From the NCBI RefSeq assembly GCF_030757795.1, contig NZ_JAUQWH010000098.1:1-32456 (forward strand): a stretch of DNA of 32,456 nt. The letters are read 5' to 3'. Of the stretch, positions 11,218 through 17,801 are shown one piece after another. The translations under genes were made by a program, and so were the position numbers. This DNA is from Actinoplanes oryzae (GTDB lineage: Bacteria > Actinomycetota > Actinomycetes > Mycobacteriales > Micromonosporaceae). Under the pieces are notes generated by a model that was not told the origin of the DNA, did not search any database, and worked only from the letters and a program-made list of their open reading frames with translations. Position 1 is the first letter of the stretch. Every line of letters starts with the position of its first letter.

Positions 11218-12137
11218 GCCTTGCCTCCGAGCAGCAGGTAGAGAACCGCCATCCGGGCGCTGACCCCGTTGGCGACCTGTTCGACGATGGTGGAACGGGT
11301 CGAGTCGGCCACCTCGGGCGCGATCTCCATGCCCCGGTTCATCGGCCCGGGGTGCATGACGATCGCGTGCTGCGGCAGCTTCCTCATCCGCGGCGCGTCG
11401 AGTCCGTAGCGGCGGCTGTATTCCCGGGCGGACGGGAAGTAGGAGTCCTGCATCCGCTCGGTCTGCACCCGCAGCATCATCACGACGTCCGCGTCGGGAA
11501 GGACGCTGTCGAGGTCGTACGACACCTTGGTCGCGGGCGACAGCGCGGCGGCGATGTCCACCGGGATGAGGGTCGGCGGGCCCACCAGGGTCACCTGCGC
11601 GCCCAGCGTCGTGAGCAGCAGGACGTTGGACCGGGCGACCCGGCTGTGCAACACGTCACCCACGATCGCGACCCGCAGGCCATCGATCTTCCCCAGCCGC
11701 GACCGCATCGTGTACGCGTCCAGCAGCGCCTGCGTCGGGTGCTCGTGCGTCCCGTCGCCGGCGTTGACCACCGAGCCGTCGACCCAGGAGGCGAGCCGGT
11801 GCGGGGCGCCCGAGGCGGGGTGCCGGATGACGACCGCGTCCGCGCCCATCGCCTGCAGGGTGAGCGCCGTGTCCTTGAGGCTCTCGCCCTTGGAGACGCT
11901 GGAGCCCTTGGCGGAGAAGTTGATGACGTCCGCCGAGAGCCGCTTGGCCGCGGCCTCGAAGGAGATCCGCGTGCGCGTGGAGTCCTCGTAGAAGAGGTTG
12001 ACCACCGTGCGGCCGCGCAGGGTCGGCAGCTTCTTGACCTCGCGGCCGGCGAGGGCGGCCATCTCCCCGGCGGTGTCGAGGATGAGCGTGGCGGTCTCCG
12101 CGTCCAGGTCGGCCGCGGAGCGGAGATGCTTGATCAT
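11214..12137 (-). CDS. pyrB: Aspartate carbamoyltransferase catalytic subunit
   Basis: PyrB joins carbamoyl phosphate and aspartate to give carbamoyl aspartate. The 307-residue protein has the carbamoyl-phosphate loop STRTR at 53-57, the KGSSVSKGESLKDT loop that reaches into the adjacent active site, HPTQALLD, and the HPGPMNRG aspartate-binding segment near the C terminus. No pyrI regulatory subunit gene is nearby, as expected outside the enteric bacteria. Start is ATG at 12137, overlapping the pyrR stop by 4 nt (ATGA). Confidence 0.97.
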   Translation of the reverse strand: MIKHLRSAADLDAETATLILDTAGEMAALAGREVKKLPTLRGRTVVNLFYEDSTRTRISFEAAAKRLSADVINFSAKGSSVSKGESLKDTALTLQAMGADAVVIRHPASGAPHRLASWVDGSVVNAGDGTHEHPTQALLDAYTMRSRLGKIDGLRVAIVGDVLHSRVARSNVLLLTTLGAQVTLVGPPTLIPVDIAAALSPATKVSYDLDSVLPDADVVMMLRVQTERMQDSYFPSAREYSRRYGLDAPRMRKLPQHAIVMHPGPMNRGMEIAPEVADSTRSTIVEQVANGVSARMAVLYLLLGGKA

Positions 12138-12706
12138 GCGACGCCTCCGAACAGCTTGACCTCGTCGACGCCGTCGTCGGTCTCCGCGAGCGAGACGCGG
12201 ACCTTCTCGGCGAGCGCGGTCGGGATGTTCTTGCCGACGTAGTCGGCGCGGATGGGCAACTGGCGGTGCCCGCGGTCGACGAGGACGGCGAGCTGGACCG
12301 AGCTGGGCCGGCCGACGTCGTTGAGGGCGTCGAGTGCCGCCCGGACCGTGCGGCCGGAGAACAGCACGTCGTCGACCAGGATCACTCTGCGTCCGTCCAG
12401 GCCGTCGCCGGGGATCTCCGTGCGCCCGAGGGCCCGCGTCGCGTGCAGCCGCAGATCGTCGCGGTAGAGGGTGATGTCGAGCGCCCCCACGGGGACGTCC
12501 ACGCCCTCGAAGGCGTGGATGCGCGCGGCGAGCCGGTGGGCCAGGGGGACGCCCCGGGTCGGGATGCCCAGCAGGACCGTGCCCGTTGCCCCGGAGGTCT
12601 TCTCGAGGATCTGGTGGGCGATGCGGTCGACGACGCGGTGCAGATCGGCGCCGGAGAGGATGACCTTGGAGGAACTCGTGTCAGTGTCAGCGCGTGGTTG
12701 AGCCAC
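12134..12706 (-). CDS. pyrR: PyrR: pyr operon RNA-binding regulator / uracil phosphoribosyltransferase
   Basis: PyrR senses UMP/PRPP and binds pyr mRNA; it often has weak uracil phosphoribosyltransferase activity. The 190-residue product has the PRPP-binding signature VILVDDVLFSGRTVRAAL and the family segments LGIPTRGVPLAHRLA and DITLYRDDL. I chose GTG at 12706 because AAGGAGG (12713-12719) lies 6 nt upstream. The frame stays open to another GTG at 12730, but that codon lies in the terminal loop of the leader hairpin and has no ribosome site. It is the first gene of the operon. In Mycobacterium, PyrR is known to repress translation of the operon by binding the leader, and the leader here fits that mechanism. 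Confidence 0.96.
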   Translation of the reverse strand: MAQPRADTDTSSSKVILSGADLHRVVDRIAHQILEKTSGATGTVLLGIPTRGVPLAHRLAARIHAFEGVDVPVGALDITLYRDDLRLHATRALGRTEIPGDGLDGRRVILVDDVLFSGRTVRAALDALNDVGRPSSVQLAVLVDRGHRQLPIRADYVGKNIPTALAEKVRVSLAETDDGVDEVKLFGGVA

Positions 12707-12710
12707 GGCG

Positions 12711-12753
12711 GACCTCCTTCCCCGCCTCACGGGACGGGTCGTTAAAGGACGTC
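12711..12753 (-). promoter_or_regulatory. PyrR-binding hairpin sequestering the pyrR ribosome site
   Basis: Read on the minus strand, GAC-G-UCCUU (12753-12745) pairs with AAGGA-G-GUC (12719-12711) to give an 8-bp lower stem with one mismatch. The 5' side then has a short purine-containing bulge, and an upper stem CCCGUC/GGCGGG encloses the hexaloop CCGUGA (12732-12727). This matches the known PyrR recognition pattern (UCC N GNGAGG, hexaloop CNGNGA). The 3' arm contains the pyrR Shine-Dalgarno sequence, so PyrR binding should block translation. Seen by hand pairing; no folding energy was computed. Confidence 0.8.
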
Positions 12754-12792
12754 GGCGGGCCCCCGATCTTGGACGGCCCGATGCCTGACGCT

Positions 12793-12820
12793 ACGTTACC
12801 AGTGAGCGCAGCGGTGACCA
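12793..12820 (-). promoter_or_regulatory. Candidate pyr operon promoter
   Basis: On the minus strand TAACGT (12793-12798) is a reasonable -10 and TGGTCA (12815-12820) a weak -35 with 16-nt spacing. Transcription would start near 12786 and include the whole PyrR hairpin. The -35 is poor, so confidence is limited. A GGTGAC direct repeat (12813-12818, 12822-12827) overlaps it. Confidence 0.35.
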
Positions 12821-12904
12821 TGGTGACGTGGCCTACCCACGGGACCAGACGGACGAAAGCGGACATCTCGCGCCTCGGGTCGGCGATTCATAGGTAACCG
12901 ACAC

Positions 12905-12933
12905 TTGACCGGGGGTCGCAAACTCCGTACCGT
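12905..12933 (+). promoter_or_regulatory. bldD promoter
   Basis: TTGACC (12905-12910) and TACCGT (12928-12933) are separated by exactly 17 nt, a strong housekeeping-type promoter facing bldD. The start would be near 12940, giving a leader of about 54 nt. Confidence 0.65.
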
Positions 12934-12945
12934 CACGCAGCGTAG
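12933..12945 (+). promoter_or_regulatory. BldD operator over the bldD promoter
   Basis: TCACGCAGCGTAG matches 8 of the 9 fixed positions of the BldD box (TNACNC(A/T)GNGTNA); only the last A is G. It overlaps the end of the -10 box and the expected transcription start, the position expected for the autorepression known for Streptomyces bldD. The consensus is from memory. Confidence 0.65.
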
Positions 12946-12993
12946 CGATCCGGAGGAAGAACCCTCCGGGCCAGCCAGTACTGGAGTGTCCGA

Positions 12994-13482
12994 ATGCCGT
13001 CTGAGTACGCCAAGTCGCTTGGCGCCCGCCTGCGCTCGATCCGCCAGCAGCAGGGCCTGTCCCTGCAGGGCGTTGAGGAGAAGTCCAACGGGCGGTGGAA
13101 GGCCGTCGTGGTGGGCTCGTACGAGCGTGGTGACCGCGCCGTCACGGTCTCGCGCCTGGCCGAGCTGGCCGACTTCTACCGCGTCCCGGTCTCGGAGCTG
13201 CTGCCCGACGGCAGCGGTGTCCGGCTCGAGGCCACCAACAAGATCGTGCTGGACCTGGAGAAGCTGTACGACGTGGCCGGCGAGGACCTGGCCTACGTCG
13301 CCCGCTACGCCCGGGCCATCCAGCAGCAGCGCGGCGACTACAACGGCCGCGTCCTCTCCATCCGCGCCGACGACCTGCGCGCGCTCGCGATCGTCTACGA
13401 CATCTCCCCCTCGGGCCTCATCGAGCGCCTCACCGAGCAGGGTGTCCTGGTCGCCGACCCGCGCGCCTTCTTCGCCAGCTGA
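12994..13482 (+). CDS. bldD: BldD, c-di-GMP-responsive developmental master regulator
   Basis: BldD represses sporulation genes during vegetative growth in filamentous actinomycetes; a c-di-GMP tetramer bridges two C-terminal domains to make the active dimer. The 162-residue protein has an N-terminal XRE-type helix-turn-helix (about 8-65; LGARLRSIRQQQGLSLQGVEEKS) and a separate C-terminal domain. The c-di-GMP signature RGD-X8-RxxD is intact: Arg113-Gly-Asp115, then Arg124 and Asp127. Start is ATG with GGAG 7 nt upstream. It is the only plus-strand gene here, divergent from pyrR and convergent with the 928-residue protein gene. Likely self-repressed through the operator over its promoter. Confidence 0.97.
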   Translation: MPSEYAKSLGARLRSIRQQQGLSLQGVEEKSNGRWKAVVVGSYERGDRAVTVSRLAELADFYRVPVSELLPDGSGVRLEATNKIVLDLEKLYDVAGEDLAYVARYARAIQQQRGDYNGRVLSIRADDLRALAIVYDISPSGLIERLTEQGVLVADPRAFFAS

Positions 13483-13505
13483 CAGCCGGCACCCCGAGTT
13501 CCACC

Positions 13506-13538
13506 GAAGTCCGCGTCGCCCCTCGCGACGCGGACTTC
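13506..13538. terminator. Terminator hairpin between bldD and the convergent 928-residue protein gene
   Basis: GAAGTCCGCGTCGC (13506-13519) and GCGACGCGGACTTC (13525-13538) form a perfect 14-bp stem around a 5-nt loop, 23 bp after the bldD stop and 34 bp after the convergent gene's stop. There is no T-tract on either side, which is common for actinomycete terminators. It can serve both strands. Confidence 0.75.
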
Positions 13539-13572
13539 CGCGTGTCCGGGCACGCGACTCCACGGGTCCGGG

Positions 13573-16359
13573 TCAGTCCTCGCGGACCCGGCTCATCACC
13601 GCCGCCGCCTGGCCCGCGTCCATGCCCGGGCGCACCTCCCAGTAGTCGAGGATTCGCAGCATCTGCGCGGCCGGCTCCGGCGAGCCCCGGTCGATGTCCC
13701 GGGCCCGCCGGATCAGCACCTCGTCCAGCTCCTCCGCCTGCTGCCAGGTGAGGCCGGCGGCGTACAGGGTCATGATCAGGTCGTTGCGGGAGACCACCCG
13801 GGGGCCCTGGTTGTCCAGGTCGCGGGTCATCAGCGAGATCTCGCCGTCGCCCAGGAACGAGCCGGGCAGGAACGAGCACGCCCGGTAGAGCAGGGTCAGC
13901 TTCGGCAGCCGGTGCCGGTGCATCCGGCGCGGCCGCTCGGTCAGCAGCAGCGTGAAGAGCGACCACTGCTCGATCCGGCGGCGCAGCAGCCAGATGTCGC
14001 GCCGGATCAGCTCGCTGCGCAGCTCCCGGGAGCCCCGCAGCGGCCACCGGCGGCTCAGCCCGGCCTTCGCGGTGCGGTCCCAGAGCAGCGCCAGGCGCCG
14101 CGCGAGATCCTCGTCGCGGCGCACGTCCACCTCCGGCCCGTCCCGGTCGCCCGCCACGCTGCCGAGCAGGCCGGTCGAGGAATCCTTCAGGTACGACCAG
14201 AGGCCCTCGCGCCACGGCTCGTCCCGCCACGGCCGTTCCGCGGTCCGCCCGGTCGCCCACGCGCTCAGCCGGTTGTGCCGCAGCCGCAGGGCGAAGCGCG
14301 AGAGGGCCCCGCCGTTGTACATCCGGCGGAACCATCGGGACCCCAGCCGCCCGAGCCGCGTCGTCGAGGCGAGCACGGCCAGCACGACGACGGCGAAGAC
14401 CCCGCCCAGCGTGAGGCTCACCAGAGCAGCCGCCTTCGGCAGCCACGGGGGAGCGTCGCCGAGCAGAATTTGCCCGGGGTCCTGCGGCTTCATCGCGACC
14501 GTCGCGTCGAGCACGGTCACCACGCCGACGACGGCCAGGCCGAAGCCCATGATGGCGCTGGCCTTGGACAGCGCGTCCGACTCGCGCACCCGCCGCTCGT
14601 CGAAGGCCGCCGCGATCGTGCCGATCAGGTCCCTGTACTTCGCCTGGACGCGCAACGCCTGCGCGCTGACCCGCAGACCGTCCTCACGCACCTCGCCCAT
14701 GACGCCGTCCGTGGTCAGGGCGTCGCGCACCCCCGGATAGGGCGCCACGCCGGTGCTCAGCGGGTACGCCGTGACCTCGGCGTCGAACCCGTCCACGAGC
14801 TGCTGCACGGCGGAGTCCACCTGGGCGACGCAGGCGTCGGTCTCCGTCGCGAGGTGGGCGAGGTCGGCCGTACCCTGCAGGAGGGTCTGGTGCAGCAGCT
14901 CGACCGTGCGGTGCAGCCGGCCCAGCCGGAACCAGCGGCGCACCGGCAGGTGCGTCGACAGGGCGTCCCAGAGCAGCAGGCCCCGGTCCGCCACCCGGTC
15001 GTAGACGGCCGCGTGCGTACGCCAGATCTCCAGGTCGTTCTGGATCCGGTAGAGCCGCTGGGCGGCCTCGGCCTCCAGCCGGATGAGCAGCTGCACCACC
15101 TGGCCGAGCGAGACCTCCTGCAGGTCGGCCCGCTCGCCCTCGGCGAAGCGGTCCGGGACGAGCAGATAGCACGGTACGCTGCGGCCCGGGTCGAGCCGGA
15201 TCAGCCGGCGCATCGCCAGCATCTGTCCGTTGAGGACGCTCGCCGACAGCACGCTGTCCCGGCAGTCGCCGACCCCGAGCGCCATGTCGCACAGGCTGTT
15301 CATCAGCCGCCGGTGCTCGCCGTGCAGATAGTCCCCGGCGTCGGGCAACAGCCTGCGGGGCACCGCCACCCAGATCGTCGGCAGGTAGTGGGCGCGGCGG
15401 GCGGCCCGGAACTCGGTGCGGGTCAGCGGCGGCTCGTGCCGGGGATCGCTGAACCAGCGCTCGACCCCCTGGCACAGGATGGTGAAGGTGTCCCGGTAGA
15501 CGTCGATCGGGAAGACCTCGGCCAGGGCGTCGTCCTCCGGCGCGGTGTCCGGCCGGTGCTCGCGGTGCAGGGGCCGCTGCTGCCACACCGAGACGCTGAG
15601 CACGCAGGTCGGCTGCCCGAGCAGCCAGTCGAAGCTGAAGTCCAGCAGCACGTGGACGCCCAGTGCGCCCGCCCCGGCGGGGATCTCGTCGGTGTCGAAG
15701 ACCGCGTCCAGCCGGCTCGCGTGCAGATAGACGCGGTGCTGCAGGCCCGCCAGCCCGCGGTTCTGCCCCGGCCGGACCCGGGCCAGGTCGGCGGCCAGCC
15801 GGTCGATCGCCTCCGCGCAGTCGTCGCCGCCGGACCACGCGATCTCCGGGCGGGACAGCTCCCGCGCGCCGTAGCGGCCGCCGAAGGTGCTGCGCGTGGC
15901 CTTCGCCGGCCGGCGGACGCGGGTGAAGGCGGCGGTGCCCGGCTCCGCCCCGGCGACGAGCTGCTCGATGCGCGAGGCGTGGGCCTTGGCGGCGTCCGGG
16001 CCGGCGGGCCAGCCCCACGCCGAGCTGGTGATCATGATGAGGTTGCGGACCTCGGGCTCCCCACCGGCGAGGGCGGCGGAGTCGGCGGCGTGGACGATGC
16101 CCTGCAGGAAGTCGTCGTCGTTCGGGAAGTCGCCGAGCGGCTCGCTGCCGAGATCGGGCAGCGGGAACTCCCGCACCGGGGCCACGGCTCCCTGCGGTGG
16201 CGGCGGCTCCTGCTCCGGCGGAGACGACAGCGGCACGTCGGCGCCGCTCCCCCGGGGGCGCCCGCCCGAGACGCGCAGCCAGCGCTGATAGGCGCGGAGG
16301 CTGGCGAGCACGTCACGGATCCGGTAGAGCCGCTCGCGCCGCTTCTCGTCGTTGCTCAT
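13573..16359 (-). CDS. Unrecognised 928-residue protein with a central two-helix membrane hairpin
   Basis: I do not recognise this family and assign no function. The ATG at 16359 (MSNDEKRRERLYRIRD) has GGAGG 6 nt upstream; the frame stays open 18 codons further without a better site. Residues about 35-75 are a Pro/Glu-rich linker. A large, probably cytosolic region to about 595 contains long predicted helices (for instance LGQVVQLLIRLEAEAAQRLYRI). Two membrane helices lie near 600-622 (ASAIMGFGLAVVGVVTVLDA) and 643-665 (ALVSLTLGGVFAVVVLAVLA), joined by a short external loop. A charged, Arg/Trp-rich C-terminal region of about 260 residues follows. There is no signal peptide, P-loop, kinase, nuclease or metal motif that I can see. 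The long helix leading into a TM pair recalls CorA-like layout, but the GMN motif is absent. Flanked by two terminator-like hairpins, it appears to be its own transcription unit. Confidence 0.85.
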   Translation of the reverse strand: MSNDEKRRERLYRIRDVLASLRAYQRWLRVSGGRPRGSGADVPLSSPPEQEPPPPQGAVAPVREFPLPDLGSEPLGDFPNDDDFLQGIVHAADSAALAGGEPEVRNLIMITSSAWGWPAGPDAAKAHASRIEQLVAGAEPGTAAFTRVRRPAKATRSTFGGRYGARELSRPEIAWSGGDDCAEAIDRLAADLARVRPGQNRGLAGLQHRVYLHASRLDAVFDTDEIPAGAGALGVHVLLDFSFDWLLGQPTCVLSVSVWQQRPLHREHRPDTAPEDDALAEVFPIDVYRDTFTILCQGVERWFSDPRHEPPLTRTEFRAARRAHYLPTIWVAVPRRLLPDAGDYLHGEHRRLMNSLCDMALGVGDCRDSVLSASVLNGQMLAMRRLIRLDPGRSVPCYLLVPDRFAEGERADLQEVSLGQVVQLLIRLEAEAAQRLYRIQNDLEIWRTHAAVYDRVADRGLLLWDALSTHLPVRRWFRLGRLHRTVELLHQTLLQGTADLAHLATETDACVAQVDSAVQQLVDGFDAEVTAYPLSTGVAPYPGVRDALTTDGVMGEVREDGLRVSAQALRVQAKYRDLIGTIAAAFDERRVRESDALSKASAIMGFGLAVVGVVTVLDATVAMKPQDPGQILLGDAPPWLPKAAALVSLTLGGVFAVVVLAVLASTTRLGRLGSRWFRRMYNGGALSRFALRLRHNRLSAWATGRTAERPWRDEPWREGLWSYLKDSSTGLLGSVAGDRDGPEVDVRRDEDLARRLALLWDRTAKAGLSRRWPLRGSRELRSELIRRDIWLLRRRIEQWSLFTLLLTERPRRMHRHRLPKLTLLYRACSFLPGSFLGDGEISLMTRDLDNQGPRVVSRNDLIMTLYAAGLTWQQAEELDEVLIRRARDIDRGSPEPAAQMLRILDYWEVRPGMDAGQAAAVMSRVRED

Positions 16360-16445
16360 CCACGCCTCCGCCGCCACCGGGTGTGCCCCGGGACGGGCGG
16401 GCCGTGCCGCCACTCGGTGCCGCGGTGCAGCGCCGGGGAAAGGTC

Positions 16446-16475
16446 ACGCTAGGGCGCGGCGCCGCATGATCGCAA
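16446..16475 (-). promoter_or_regulatory. Candidate promoter for the 928-residue protein gene
   Basis: On the minus strand TTGCGA (16470-16475) and TAGCGT (16446-16451) are separated by 18 nt, about 87 bp upstream of the ATG. It lies downstream of the nusB terminator-like hairpin, supporting independent expression. The 309-bp gap 16360-16668 otherwise holds that hairpin and a short repeat array. Confidence 0.4.
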
Positions 16476-16526
16476 CCACGCTGATCGATACCGGTCCGGA
16501 CGGCCGATCCCTTCCGGGAAACGGCG

Positions 16527-16556
16527 GACGCCCCCCGGCACAGGCCAGGGGGCGTC
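16527..16556 (-). terminator. Terminator-like hairpin downstream of nusB
   Basis: GACGCCCCC (16548-16556 read on the minus strand) pairs with GGGGGCGTC (16527-16535) for 9 bp; after one mismatch an inner GGC/GCC adds 3 bp around a 4-nt loop. It sits about 110 bp after the nusB stop and is followed on the minus strand by a short TTT. It probably ends the efp-nusB transcript. Confidence 0.6.
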
Positions 16557-16580
16557 GTCGTCTCGCGCCACAGCGCGCCG

Positions 16581-16679
16581 GAGCGGAGCTCAGCGAGTCG
16601 GAGCTAGCGAGACTCAGCAGAACTCGGCGGAGCTCAGCGAGTCGGAGCTCAGCGGGTCGGAGCGGAACTCAGCGGGTCG
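16581..16679 (-). repeat. Degenerate tandem repeat overlapping the nusB stop codon
   Basis: On the plus strand GAGCTCAGCGRGTCG (15 nt) recurs at 16630-16644 and 16645-16659, with 20-nt versions GAGCGGAGCTCAGCGAGTCG at 16581-16600 and GAGCGGAACTCAGCGGGTCG at 16660-16679, plus a diverged stretch at 16601-16629. The copy at 16660-16679 contains the nusB stop codon and its last coding bases, so the array looks like repeated copies of the end of nusB. Confidence 0.75.
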
Positions 16680-17103
16680 CGAACTCGGCGATGCGGCCCA
16701 GGATCCCGTTGAGGAAGCGCGGGCTGTCGTCGGTGGACATCTGCCGCGCCAGCTCGACGGCCTCGCTGATCGCCACCGCGTCGTCGATCTCGGGCAGGTA
16801 GAGCAGCTCGTAGACCGCGATGCGCGCGAGGTTGCGGTCGACCACCGGCATGCGCTCGATGGTCCAGCCCTCGGCGTAGCTCGCGATCAGCTCGTCGATC
16901 CGGTCGAGGTGCTTTGCCACGCCCTCCACCAGCCCGACCGTGTAGTCCATGTGGTCGGGCCGGGGCTGGGCGATCCGGTCCAGATAGGTGGTGAGCACCG
17001 CGCCCGGCGCGAGGTCGCGCAGGTCGGCCTCGTAGAGGACGTCGAGGGCCCGCTTGCGCGCCTTGCGGCGCGCGGGCATCTGCGTCTTGGGACCTTCAGC
17101 CAT
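16669..17103 (-). CDS. nusB: Transcription antitermination factor NusB
   Basis: NusB with NusE (S10) binds boxA RNA and supports rRNA antitermination. The 144-residue protein has the all-helical NusB fold signatures: an Arg-rich N terminus (PARRKARKRALDVLYEADLR), then WTIERMPVVDRNLARIAVYELLYL and the C-terminal DSPRFLNGILGRIA. The open frame starts at ATG 17103; a second ATG (residue 9, MPARRKARKR) is also plausible because the first has only a very close GGAG. It lies 11 bp after efp, its usual partner, and is separated from bldD here by the unrecognised 928-residue gene. Confidence 0.95.
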   Translation of the reverse strand: MAEGPKTQMPARRKARKRALDVLYEADLRDLAPGAVLTTYLDRIAQPRPDHMDYTVGLVEGVAKHLDRIDELIASYAEGWTIERMPVVDRNLARIAVYELLYLPEIDDAVAISEAVELARQMSTDDSPRFLNGILGRIAEFATR

Positions 17104-17114
17104 GCTCCGGGGCC

Positions 17115-17672
17115 TCAGCTACGGCCGAGGTAGCGGCCGTCGCGGGTGTCGACCTTGATCTTCTCGCCCGTGGTGATGAAGAGCGGGACCTGGACGGTCG
17201 CGCCGGTCTCGACGGTGGCCGGCTTGGTGCCGCCGGTCGAGCGGTCGCCCTGCAGGCCCGGCTCGGTGTAGGTCACCTCGAGGAAGACGCTGGTCGGCAG
17301 CTCGATGTAGAGCGGGACGCCCTCGTGGGTCGCGACCGTGGCCTCGGCCTCGGGGAGCAGGTAGTTGGCGTTCTCCGCCACCGTGCCGCCGGGCACCGTG
17401 ATCTGGTCGAACGTGTCCAGGTCCATGAAGACGAAGTCCTCGCCGTCCTGGTAGAGGTACTGCATCGTCCGCTTGTCGACCGTCGCCGTGTCGACCTTGG
17501 TGCCGGCGTTGAAGGTCTTGTCCACGACCTTGCCGGAGAGGACGTTCTTCAGCGTGGTGCGCACGAACGCCCCGCCCTTGCCCGGCTTGACGTGCTGGAA
17601 CTCGACGACGGCCCACAGCTCGCCGTCGAGGTTGAGCACGAGGCCGTTCTTCAGGTCGTTGGTGGAAGCCAT
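17115..17672 (-). CDS. efp: Translation elongation factor P
   Basis: EF-P rescues ribosomes stalled on polyproline stretches. The 185-residue protein has the three beta-barrel domains of the family: N-terminal KOW-like domain (MASTNDLKNGLVLNLDGELWAVVEFQHV), the central OB domain, and the C-terminal GDRSTGGTKPATVETGATVQVPLFI with KVDTRDGRYLGR. The tip loop that contacts the tRNA reads KPGKGGAF with Lys32 at the tip. In other actinobacteria I recall PGKGP at this loop, a form that works without lysine modification; here the second proline is glycine. Start is ATG at 17672. It lies 11 bp before nusB, and 129 bp after aroQ across two hairpins, so it probably has its own promoter. Confidence 0.96.
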   Translation of the reverse strand: MASTNDLKNGLVLNLDGELWAVVEFQHVKPGKGGAFVRTTLKNVLSGKVVDKTFNAGTKVDTATVDKRTMQYLYQDGEDFVFMDLDTFDQITVPGGTVAENANYLLPEAEATVATHEGVPLYIELPTSVFLEVTYTEPGLQGDRSTGGTKPATVETGATVQVPLFITTGEKIKVDTRDGRYLGRS

Positions 17673-17733
17673 GTCCTGCCCTGTGATTGAAGCGAAACGT
17701 GAGGTGACACGCGGAGGTGACCGACCGAGTTTA

Positions 17734-17780
17734 CCGGCGTGACACGCCGGGCGCCCAATCGGGGCGACGCCGTCCCGATT
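17734..17780 (-). terminator. Two hairpins after aroQ (probable end of the aro transcript)
   Basis: AATCGGG (17757-17763) and CCCGATT (17774-17780) form a stem that extends inward by a G-T, C-G and G-C pair to a 4-nt loop, beginning 22 bp after the aroQ stop. A second hairpin, CCGGCGT/ACGCCGG with a 3-nt loop, lies at 17734-17750 and is followed on the minus strand by TAAACT. The first looks like an intrinsic terminator; the second may belong to the efp upstream region. Confidence 0.55.
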
Positions 17781-17801
17781 TCGCCGTGGGCGTGATGCGA
17801 A

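Noticed and set aside
12707..12730. GTG at 12730 as the pyrR start, adding 8 residues
   Set aside because: It lies in the loop of the PyrR hairpin and has no ribosome site, whereas GTG at 12706 has AAGGAGG 6 nt upstream.
12813..12827. GGTGAC-CAT-GGTGAC as a second BldD operator in front of pyrR
   Set aside because: The half-sites are direct repeats with wrong spacing for the BldD consensus; it is noted only as overlapping the weak pyr -35.
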